Source of the DNA: Clostridiales bacterium
Lineage (GTDB): Bacteria > Bacillota > Clostridia > Christensenellales > Borkfalkiaceae
Length of the DNA stretch: 51,508 nt
Assembly: GCA_015055735.1 (NCBI GenBank)
Contig: SVHP01000002.1
Coordinates: 1 to 51,508, forward strand
Direction of reading: 5' to 3'
In this document: positions 43,449 to 50,988 of the stretch, piece by piece
Layout: every line of letters starts with the position of its first letter
Numbering within the stretch: position 1 is the stretch's first letter
Program-made: the position numbers and the translations under genes
Notes under the pieces: model-generated
What the model saw: the letters and a program-made list of their open reading frames with translations, nothing else
What the model was told of the DNA's origin: nothing
Database searches by the model: none

Positions 43449-45345
43449 ATATCTTTACCTCCATAGAGCAGTAGTCTTGTCCTTCAATTTGAACGTCTAT
43501 TGATTTTGTTAAACCTTCTTCAAGTTCAACGTAGCCAACTTTGTTTTTGATAATAGTAGGATTATCAATACCTTTTACAGATAAAATCTTTACAGCCTCT
43601 TTTTCAGATAATTCAGCAACTTTATTTATTGCTAAATATGCCTTTTTACTACTTTCGTTTGGTGTAAAAATCAAACGATAGAATTGATTTTTCTTGTCAA
43701 TACAGAAAATTCTAAAGTGTTTTGCTTTGACAAGAACAACTTTCTTGCCAGTATTTCCATCACCTTCTTCAAAAGAAACTTCTTCTGGGTCACGTTCTCC
43801 ATCACCGTGAGATTTGCCACCGTGATGCATAAAGCCTTCTTCATCAGTCCCTTCGATAATATTACCTTCAGAATCAACTTTTTCTCTTAAATCTTCACCA
43901 ATTTCAAAAGTAGAAAGATTTGCAACACTGTCAACTTTGGTTTTAACTTTCTTTTCAATATTGACAATTCTATTGATAACTTCCGTTTTCTTGGTAGGTT
44001 GCTTTTCTTCGCCAGCGCTTATATCGTCAGGCAAGAACTCGCCAGCACCTTCAATGTCAACAGTAGAACTAAATGTTTTTTCTGCAAACTCATTTAACTT
44101 ATCTTTGATAAGGTCATACATTGTATTGAGTAACTTCTGAGAAGTAGCAGGATCAAAACGTTTCGGCTCCCATTTGTTATGAGAAGGGTTTTCTAACTTT
44201 ATAAGTCGTTCATTAAGAACTTTACCTTCTACGACAGCAATGCCAACAAATCTCATTGTAGGGCATAATTTATCTTTATCAAGTATTTTCATGCCCGTAC
44301 TTCTAATCATAGAAATTTTGTTATTGCCATCGTGTCTTAAAGAAATCGCTAATTTAAGAGAACCAATTTTAACATTAGCAATGCTAATATCAATAGTTTC
44401 CCATTGTACGTCTTTTGAAAGCAATTCAAAATTCATTATAGTAGAAGAACTTAATTTGTCCTTAAACTTTTCAATAATGGTAGGCAGTGTAGATTTATTG
44501 ATAACAAATGAATTTACTCTTACTTCAAGTTTTTCGTTCCAAATAGCCATAATAAAGCCATCAAGCACTTCATTTATTATGGTTGCTTGTAATTCGTTTG
44601 TATCTTGGTATATATTTTCTCTTAAACCTGCAATATAAATATCAGTTCCCGACGTTTCTCTTTTAAAAGACTCGTCTAAAACAAGCATTTCATTATTTGG
44701 TAATATTTTGTGAGGTTCTTGAATACCAAAATAACCAACACCTTGAGCAATGTCGTCAGAGCCATCTTCAAATTTGCCTAATTTAAAAGAAGTCAAACGA
44801 GATACACCTTGACTTGCCTTTTTGCCTTCACAATCTAATGTGCTATAAAATACTGTTCTTAAAGCAGAGCATGCAAAAGGAGCGCCTTTACCAATACCAA
44901 AGCTACCGCCTTTTTCTCCGTTTTTATCAGAAGAACCTGTTGACCTAACAAGGTTGCTCCAGTCAGTTCCACGTTCTTTGTCAGAACCACGTAAACCTTT
45001 TGTGTTAAAGTCGCTTATTCTTAAAAAGTGTATTTTATCAGACGCTAAAACCTTTTTAGCATCTTCAAAAAACTTGACAGTCTTTTCGTTTCTTGCAAAC
45101 TCTTGACATTTAGCCATAATATTGCTTAATTCATCACAGCCCGGAAAAGCATCACGAATTAAACTAAAAGACTTAAATTCAACTATAGCTTGCTTGCCTG
45201 TTAGAGCAGCGTCTAAAGAGTTTTGAACAATTTCTCTTGCTAAAGATTTAATAGGCGAATCGTTAAAGGTTTCAATCAAAGAGTTGTTCAAACCTTGTTC
45301 GTCGCCACCACTATTAGAAGGGAAACACCATTTACTTATAGCCAT
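43432..45345 (-). CDS. GHKL (MORC/Hsp90-like) ATPase
   Basis: A 637-residue protein with an N-terminal GHKL ATP-binding domain. The N box is REIVQNSLDA (Glu38, Asn42), the G1 box ISDFNTKGL (Asp112) and the G2 box GGSFGIGKGAPF (146-157). A long middle region follows, then a Lys/Glu-rich linker and a C-terminal domain after about 530. It is not a histidine kinase: no dimerisation/H box is seen. MORC-like GHKL ATPases of bacteria often sit in anti-phage loci. The start follows AGGAGGGTGTAATT, which overlaps the stop codon region of the 73-residue gene. Confidence 0.82.
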   Translation of the reverse strand: MAISKWCFPSNSGGDEQGLNNSLIETFNDSPIKSLAREIVQNSLDAALTGKQAIVEFKSFSLIRDAFPGCDELSNIMAKCQEFARNEKTVKFFEDAKKVLASDKIHFLRISDFNTKGLRGSDKERGTDWSNLVRSTGSSDKNGEKGGSFGIGKGAPFACSALRTVFYSTLDCEGKKASQGVSRLTSFKLGKFEDGSDDIAQGVGYFGIQEPHKILPNNEMLVLDESFKRETSGTDIYIAGLRENIYQDTNELQATIINEVLDGFIMAIWNEKLEVRVNSFVINKSTLPTIIEKFKDKLSSSTIMNFELLSKDVQWETIDISIANVKIGSLKLAISLRHDGNNKISMIRSTGMKILDKDKLCPTMRFVGIAVVEGKVLNERLIKLENPSHNKWEPKRFDPATSQKLLNTMYDLIKDKLNEFAEKTFSSTVDIEGAGEFLPDDISAGEEKQPTKKTEVINRIVNIEKKVKTKVDSVANLSTFEIGEDLREKVDSEGNIIEGTDEEGFMHHGGKSHGDGERDPEEVSFEEGDGNTGKKVVLVKAKHFRIFCIDKKNQFYRLIFTPNESSKKAYLAINKVAELSEKEAVKILSVKGIDNPTIIKNKVGYVELEEGLTKSIDVQIEGQDYCSMEVKIYAYKG

Positions 45346-45357
45346 AATTACACCCTC

Positions 45358-45579
45358 CTAAATCAACTTAAATTTATCAGGCCCACCGATATCGGTAAAT
45401 TGCTTTTTTGCAAGTGCCGTTTCAGTTTCAATAGCCTTAAAAATCTTTTCTACATCTTTTGCAGTATAATCATATACTGATTTGTTTGCTAAATTGCCTA
45501 TAAGTCTAATCATTTCAAGAACCTTATTAGTTCTATTTTCGGCAAGTCTAACAAATTTTTCCTTCTTAGTTTCTTGCAT
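45358..45579 (-). CDS. 73-residue protein, first gene of the GHKL operon
   Basis: A small, mostly helical, charged protein (KFVRLAENRTNKVLEMIRLI then VYDYTAKDVEKIFKAIETE). I recall similar small proteins next to plasmid and defence genes but cannot name a family. The start follows GAGGTAGTATTTT and a consensus promoter lies about 35 bp upstream. It ends 12 bp before the ATPase start. Confidence 0.7.
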   Translation of the reverse strand: MQETKKEKFVRLAENRTNKVLEMIRLIGNLANKSVYDYTAKDVEKIFKAIETETALAKKQFTDIGGPDKFKLI

Positions 45580-45613
45580 AAAATACTACCTCACAGTTAA
45601 TTTTATCAAGTAA

Positions 45614-45642
45614 ATTATAGCATCACAAAATAATATTGTCAA
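45614..45642 (-). promoter_or_regulatory. Consensus promoter of the GHKL operon
   Basis: On the minus strand TTGACA, 17 bp, TATAAT: a perfect match, in the 110-bp gap between the 914-residue gene and the 73-residue gene. So the five-gene cassette can be expressed independently of the upstream AbiE operon. Confidence 0.85.
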
Positions 45643-45690
45643 TATATATTACAAATATTTTGCATATATTTTCAAAATATTATTAAAATG

Positions 45691-48435
45691 TTAGAAAACC
45701 AAGTTTCTTTCTTTCATATAAATTGCCATCTGCGTATCGTCAAAACCACGCTTATTTTTAATAATGTTAAGCAATTCTTCTAAATCTTTTGGTTCTTCTT
45801 CTAATCTATAAATAATAGGAACAGAGTATCTAAACTGAGATGAACTCATCATAACCTTATATTTATTAGACCATTTATTGATAACGCTATAAACGAGCCA
45901 ATCGTTCCATTGAATATTGATTTTAGGCAAGAGAGAGTAATTAAGGTTATTTAATACAAGAACTTCGTTGCCTTTGATAATTTCATCAATATATTCTTCA
46001 ACGTATTCTGCTTTATATTTGTTTAAGCCCGTTGAATCAATACTTATAAGGGTATTTTTGTTTTTAAGTAAGTATATATCGTTAAATGCGTTTAGCTGAG
46101 TTAATATGTTCCACACAACAAACGAATTGTCTCTAACAAATTCCATAAATTCGTCAATATCAACTTCATTTTTGCCTTCCAAGTAATCACGCATACGTTC
46201 TTCTTGTTTACCAATTTCAATGCCTTTTAATGCAAAGAATGGACGAGATAGAGAGAAATCTTCCTTAAATAATGCTTCAACAATACTAAATAATGTATAT
46301 CTTGACTCAATTTCAAAGGCTTCTATTATTTCAGGATGCATTAAACTTAATATTGACATCAAATCTTCTGATTTATGTATTTCGCCATCTTCAACCATTT
46401 CTGAAATAACATTTCTTAACGTGTCAACGTATTCGCTTTGCTTTTCAATAAAATCCTTTGACATATAAACTGAAAAACCACAAATAATGTTTTCATCTTG
46501 CATTGCAAAAGATATAACAACGTCAGTAACACCCGGAAATTCTTCTCTAAGTTGAGCCTTAGTTACGGGACTATCGCTTTGACAAACAAATTTAGTTATT
46601 TCAGCATAAAGAGAAGTCGCCTCTTTGGATTTGCTAACATAATCTCTCTTGAAAAAATATTTATTAGGTAAAGATGCGTGTAAAACACCTTGCATATAAT
46701 ATTTATTGTTAATTCCTTCAGACCTTAATTTATCCTCAAATAAATTAAATATGGTATTTGTAATAAATATTTCTTTTTCACTTGAATCAATATAATCACA
46801 AATCTCTTTAAGCAATTCATCGGAAATAAGAGTCTTAGGCTTAATTTTATATTCTCCACGTCCACAAAGGATACCAATGCGCGTTAAAATTCCCGCTATA
46901 GAACGATCACTATACTCCTTATTGTCTCCAAAGGTTTTGCTATATAGCTTCTTAAATTTTGTCAAGAATTCATCATCGTATATATTGATAACTTCGGGAA
47001 AATATTCTTTCCAAATAAACTTATATTTTTCGGCTAAGTTCATTTTGTTTTTAGAGTAAATATCTCCAGACTTCTTATAAAGAGAAAGTATAATTTTTCT
47101 ACAATCCTCTATAGAAATTACAGTCTCGTTTGCAAGTAATATATTAACAAGCTCATCTGAATAATTATTAACATCCGCTTCGTCTAATTGTTCAGGCAAA
47201 TTTTCCGCATAACGAACAGCTTCGTCATACCATCGATAATCATCCACATAATAGAACTTGCCTAACTCTTCCGCGTATTCAAGATTATCATTGTTTGAAT
47301 TTAGCAAAAAGAACTTAAATAACAATGGATTAAATGAGAATATTTTTATTATATCTGCATCTTGAACAAATAAATCATCTTCAACCATTGCTCTCAAAAT
47401 ACTAATGGGATAATTTAATTTTTGATTAAATTTGTTAAACAACTCAAAATATTTGCTTTCTAATTGACGAACGCGTTCTCTAGTTAATTCTAAATGTTCT
47501 CCGGATGCTTCCAATGTTTTTCCTTTCGCTCTATTTTCCAATATAGAAACATAATTCTCCCATAATCGATGGGGCTTATTTTGTTTATTTGCTTGTTGAA
47601 CTAGCAGCTTAAATTCTTCATTTAGTTTTTCTTTTAAACTAAACTGTAATGTTTTTAGTTTATTTATGATATTTGTTTCATGATTTAGGAGTTCTTCTAA
47701 AACATTTGCTTCTAAATCATTTAATTCTTGAATTGTTTTGATATTATGCGCAGACAATATTTGCGATACACTTCCTGCGAATAAGTATTTTACCAACAAA
47801 CTTAAATTGTCTTTATGCACATATTCTAAACGAAAATTAATGTTGTTTTTAAGTTGTTGACATTTTGTTTTTCTTTGCGTAATTTCTATAAATGATTCTA
47901 TTTTATTTGTTATGGCTTCTTCGTCTTGCAAAATAGTAAGCAGCTTATTTTCCTCATATCCCTCAACAAACATATATAACAACGAAGAATTTTTTGTCTT
48001 TATATTGGTTTCTTCGTTTTTGTCCAAGAATTGATTCAACAAAACTAACCATCGTGAAAAACCATTAGAAAGCATATCTTTTAGAGAATCTAATCCTAAT
48101 ACGTTTATAAATTCTATTACTCGTATTCTATTTTGTATAAATACCTTATTTAAAATATCATAATTGACACTTTCTTCTTTATTTGTTTCAACTACATATT
48201 TTACATACAAATCCTTAACGGTATTAAAACTAACGTCTCCAGATGACCCCAATAATTCTATTAGATTTGCACGATTAAATGATTTTGCATTAAATTGTTC
48301 TCTTAAATATTCATAAATATCCGATATGTTAATAAATGATTTGTTCGTCGTATTATACAAATCATAAATTTTTTGAACAACGTTCTTAATAGGGAATCTT
48401 ATATATTTAGAGCAATAATAATATTTTTCTTCCAT
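45691..48435 (-). CDS. Large protein with sigma-region-4-like and RNAP alpha-CTD-like segments
   Basis: A 914-residue soluble protein of unknown function. Residues about 218-262 (LSAHNIKTIQELNDLEANVLEELL) resemble the helix-hairpin-helix of the RNA polymerase alpha C-terminal domain. Residues about 301-335 (GKTLEASGEHLELTRERVRQL) match sigma-70 region 4, the minus-35-binding helix-turn-helix. The ~580 residues after that show no motif I know; helicase, nuclease and kinase signatures are absent. The start follows AGAGGAAGAA, 28 bp after the HEPN-like gene, so it is in the AbiE operon. Confidence 0.7.
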   Translation of the reverse strand: MEEKYYYCSKYIRFPIKNVVQKIYDLYNTTNKSFINISDIYEYLREQFNAKSFNRANLIELLGSSGDVSFNTVKDLYVKYVVETNKEESVNYDILNKVFIQNRIRVIEFINVLGLDSLKDMLSNGFSRWLVLLNQFLDKNEETNIKTKNSSLLYMFVEGYEENKLLTILQDEEAITNKIESFIEITQRKTKCQQLKNNINFRLEYVHKDNLSLLVKYLFAGSVSQILSAHNIKTIQELNDLEANVLEELLNHETNIINKLKTLQFSLKEKLNEEFKLLVQQANKQNKPHRLWENYVSILENRAKGKTLEASGEHLELTRERVRQLESKYFELFNKFNQKLNYPISILRAMVEDDLFVQDADIIKIFSFNPLLFKFFLLNSNNDNLEYAEELGKFYYVDDYRWYDEAVRYAENLPEQLDEADVNNYSDELVNILLANETVISIEDCRKIILSLYKKSGDIYSKNKMNLAEKYKFIWKEYFPEVINIYDDEFLTKFKKLYSKTFGDNKEYSDRSIAGILTRIGILCGRGEYKIKPKTLISDELLKEICDYIDSSEKEIFITNTIFNLFEDKLRSEGINNKYYMQGVLHASLPNKYFFKRDYVSKSKEATSLYAEITKFVCQSDSPVTKAQLREEFPGVTDVVISFAMQDENIICGFSVYMSKDFIEKQSEYVDTLRNVISEMVEDGEIHKSEDLMSILSLMHPEIIEAFEIESRYTLFSIVEALFKEDFSLSRPFFALKGIEIGKQEERMRDYLEGKNEVDIDEFMEFVRDNSFVVWNILTQLNAFNDIYLLKNKNTLISIDSTGLNKYKAEYVEEYIDEIIKGNEVLVLNNLNYSLLPKINIQWNDWLVYSVINKWSNKYKVMMSSSQFRYSVPIIYRLEEEPKDLEELLNIIKNKRGFDDTQMAIYMKERNLVF

Positions 48436-48463
48436 TTCTTCCTCTTTTACTATTTTCTTGTGT

Positions 48464-49204
48464 TTAATTTTTTTTTTGATTTAAATAGTCTAAGCCATCC
48501 ACCCAAAGCATTATTTTAAGAAAGTCGTATTTCGAATATTCTTTTCTTGTTCTCCCATGCAAAAGCCAATGTCTATTTAAACCGTTAGGTTCATCTTGCG
48601 AAAAATCAAAAAATTTAAATGGTGTATTGTCAATCTTCTCAATAGCAGTATAAATACACAATGTTTTTCTATCTATTTCATTTAGTTCGACCTTATCTTT
48701 TAATTTCTTTTCTACAACATTTATCCTTTTATTAAAACTTGTCGTGTTATTGTTTGAAACATCCGAAAGCAGACCATCCAATATTGAGAAAAGTCCAAGA
48801 CAAGCAAGTTGATAATGTTCTTTGTTATACGAATCCAATATTTGTGTAAACAATATTTTATATTCTTTAATTAGATTAGAAGCTTGACAGCGATCTATTA
48901 ACATTATTAAGTTTCCATTATCATTTTCAAAGTAATAATTTTGTATAAATTTATCTATATCGGCAGAATATTCAATTTCTTTTGCCATCTCTAATGTTAA
49001 ATCATCTGTAAAAACAATCTGTTTTTTAGCCAATTTTTCCGTCGCTGAGCACCAAACTGCAAAATTTTCAAAAGTTTTTATATATTCTACAATATTATCA
49101 GCGTTTTTTTCATACCACTTATGTGCAATAGCTAACACATCTACAAACTTTAAAATAAATGTTTTTGCTCCCTCTAAAAATTTTTTATAACTAGATTCGT
49201 CCAC
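48464..49204 (-). CDS. HEPN-like protein (R-X4-H motif)
   Basis: A 246-residue helical protein. Near the C-terminus LNRHWLLHGRTR (Arg211-His216) fits the R-X4-6-H signature of HEPN ribonuclease domains. The preceding helix pair around 130-150 (YQLACLGLFSILDGLLSD) is the usual partner of such Apea-type domains. The start is GTG 49204 with AAAAGGAGAG upstream; the gene begins 17 bp after the AbiEii stop. It may be an RNase effector or RNA-binding partner of the 914-residue protein, which is inference. Confidence 0.6.
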   Translation of the reverse strand: MDESSYKKFLEGAKTFILKFVDVLAIAHKWYEKNADNIVEYIKTFENFAVWCSATEKLAKKQIVFTDDLTLEMAKEIEYSADIDKFIQNYYFENDNGNLIMLIDRCQASNLIKEYKILFTQILDSYNKEHYQLACLGLFSILDGLLSDVSNNNTTSFNKRINVVEKKLKDKVELNEIDRKTLCIYTAIEKIDNTPFKFFDFSQDEPNGLNRHWLLHGRTRKEYSKYDFLKIMLWVDGLDYLNQKKN

Positions 49205-49221
49205 CTTAGCTACTCTCCTTT

Positions 49222-50226
49222 TTACACCTTTGCGTTATTTATTTCTTTTTCTAACTCTTTGATTACTTCCAAAATGGCATCAAAATCCGGTTTTTCACCA
49301 TAAAGCATATTTTGCATTTTTCCATAATCTTCTTTAAATGCTTTTACGTTATATTCGGGAGGAAGAAGCTTTATAGTTCCTTTCTTTGCTTCTTCGTATT
49401 TAGCCCAAGAACAATGATAAAACTTGTCCTTAAATTCAACAACCTTGCTTAAAAGTTCAAAAGCTTTTAAGGCAGAATCCTTAACACTGGAATTTGCCAT
49501 ACAATAAACGTCATAATAATGTCTAGAATAACGTTGTGGCACTTTACTACCTTCAGATCTATTTGCTTCTCTATGTAAAATTGTTATCTTTTCCCAAAAC
49601 GTTCTTTCAGGAAGAACAGTTAAAACGCTTGTACTTGGCTCTTTGAAAAGTCTTGGATATTCTTCTGCAACAAATGGAGTGATTTCTTTCTCCGCTGCAG
49701 GCGTCCACGCTGCAAGCGCACCAATTTCTAATCTTATAACCGACAAAATAGAAGAATCTTCAAACCCTTGTGGATACGCAAAAACGACAGTTTGTGGGTC
49801 ATCTTTATCAATATAACAGTCAATCTTTGCAGATATTTCGTTTTGCATATCTTTTTTAAGTTCTGGCAAAAATACTTCTCTTAAAAACTCTTCCGTTTTA
49901 GCATTCGCTTCATTATTAAAAGCAGTTTGTTTACTAACTGAACGAGCTTTCCATGGTTCGTCTTTTGTATATCCTATAACTCTCCAATCCAAAATCAAGT
50001 CGATATCTTCTGAAAATCTTTTTATTAAGTTATAAGATTTAGAAAGGCTCGTGCCGCCCTTAAATGCGATATTGTTTTTCCATTTTGAACGATGAAATAG
50101 ATAATCAAGCATAAAGCAAACCCAATAATCTTTTTCAATTATCGCTTCGGTTAAGCCCTTTTTAGTCGCTGTGTTTATAAACAAATCTCTTCTATCGCTT
50201 TCATTTATTTTTGCTATTGCTCTCAT
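49222..50226 (-). CDS. abiEii: AbiEii/AbiGii nucleotidyltransferase toxin
   Basis: A 334-residue type IV toxin of the DUF1814/AbiEii nucleotidyltransferase family. The nucleotidyltransferase motifs GGTSLSK (57-63) and RFSEDIDL (about 70-77) and the later ERTFWEKITILH are intact, so it is probably active. Relatives add nucleotides to tRNA acceptor ends or otherwise block growth. The start ATG 50226 is preceded by TGGAGGTAAAT, which overlaps the end of the antitoxin gene. The longer frame to 50241 is not needed. Confidence 0.9.
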   Translation of the reverse strand: MRAIAKINESDRRDLFINTATKKGLTEAIIEKDYWVCFMLDYLFHRSKWKNNIAFKGGTSLSKSYNLIKRFSEDIDLILDWRVIGYTKDEPWKARSVSKQTAFNNEANAKTEEFLREVFLPELKKDMQNEISAKIDCYIDKDDPQTVVFAYPQGFEDSSILSVIRLEIGALAAWTPAAEKEITPFVAEEYPRLFKEPSTSVLTVLPERTFWEKITILHREANRSEGSKVPQRYSRHYYDVYCMANSSVKDSALKAFELLSKVVEFKDKFYHCSWAKYEEAKKGTIKLLPPEYNVKAFKEDYGKMQNMLYGEKPDFDAILEVIKELEKEINNAKV

Positions 50227-50228
50227 AT

Positions 50229-50837
50229 TTACCTCCAGCAAATTTCTCTTATGATTTCATATATCCACGAAGGAACAAATTTGGCTTCTATAAGCATCCT
50301 TTGTTTTTCATCATAATTTAATTTAAAACTTATTTTATCTATGTCTAGTTGAGTTATATTATCTATCCCTAACGCCCTTATTGCCTGAATAACCAATGCC
50401 GTTTTATAACTTACAACGGTTATTTGTCTATTCATTGTCTTTTTAAAAATAATTTGGACCTTTTTATATCCGTATTCACGATATAAACCGTCACTCACAT
50501 AACTCCAAACAGAAGGAACTTGAGTGGATAACCCAAGCAAGTTTAATGCTGTTTCTCCACACGGAACAATCGTCCAACCATAGTTCCTCGCAATTGCGTG
50601 AGCAACGGCATCAGGATGCGGAGCAACAAATTCACCTAAAAATGAATTATACTTAGGTTTATAATATACTCCGCGCATTACTCTAGCAATTTGTTTATAA
50701 GCAACCAATCTATTTAAAGTTTGCCTAATTGTTGCTTGATTAGCAATATCTAAAAAATCAGCAATAATAAAAACACTGCCTTCTGGATAGTTGTATATTC
50801 TATTACATATTTGCTGAAAAAAGCTTAATCGTTCCAT
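50229..50837 (-). CDS. abiEi: AbiEi-type antitoxin (DUF6088-like)
   Basis: A 202-residue antitoxin with an N-terminal winged helix (GSVFIIADFLDIANQATIRQTL then ARVMRGVYYKPKY) and an AbiEi-like C-terminal domain (HAIARNYGWTIVPCGETALNLLGLS). AbiEi proteins bind inverted repeats in their own promoter, and a fitting repeat overlaps the minus-10 here. The start is ATG 50837 with AAGGAGAAGATT before it; the in-frame extension to 50879 overlaps the promoter. Confidence 0.88.
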   Translation of the reverse strand: MERLSFFQQICNRIYNYPEGSVFIIADFLDIANQATIRQTLNRLVAYKQIARVMRGVYYKPKYNSFLGEFVAPHPDAVAHAIARNYGWTIVPCGETALNLLGLSTQVPSVWSYVSDGLYREYGYKKVQIIFKKTMNRQITVVSYKTALVIQAIRALGIDNITQLDIDKISFKLNYDEKQRMLIEAKFVPSWIYEIIREICWR

Positions 50838-50847
50838 AATCTTCTCC

Positions 50848-50879
50848 TTGTCACAAATATTATATAGTATTCGTGACAA
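50848..50879. promoter_or_regulatory. Inverted-repeat operator over the abiE promoter
   Basis: TTGTCACAAATA (50848-50859) and TATTCGTGACAA (50868-50879) form a 12-bp inverted repeat with one mismatch, flanking the minus-10 of the abiE promoter. It is the expected binding site for AbiEi autoregulation. Confidence 0.65.
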
Positions 50880-50887
50880 AAATGCAA
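50859..50887 (-). promoter_or_regulatory. Promoter of the abiE operon
   Basis: On the minus strand TTGCAT, 17 bp, TATAAT. The start would be near 50852, giving a leader of about 15 nt. Confidence 0.7.
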
Positions 50888-50933
50888 TAGTATATGACGC
50901 TATTTTTTAATTTTTTATATAATACCATACAAT

Positions 50934-50964
50934 ATATGACAAAATCTGTCATATTTGCTATGAT
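50934..50964 (+). promoter_or_regulatory. Promoter and palindrome of the divergent sigma-like gene
   Basis: ATGACA (50936), 17 bp, TATGAT (50959). The palindrome ATATGACA-aaatc-TGTCATAT (50934-50954) covers the minus-35, so a repressor or activator could control this gene. Confidence 0.5.
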
Positions 50965-50988
50965 AAAATAACGTCAAGGTGTAATAGA

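Noticed and set aside
43432-45345. Sensor histidine kinase assignment for the GHKL protein
   Set aside because: No membrane segments, no H-box dimerisation helix and no response regulator nearby; the order of N and G boxes fits MORC/Hsp90-like ATPases better.
41792-50837. Match of the island to BREX, DISARM or a restriction-modification system
   Set aside because: No DNA methyltransferase, helicase, phosphatase (PglZ) or nuclease signature is seen in any of the island proteins.
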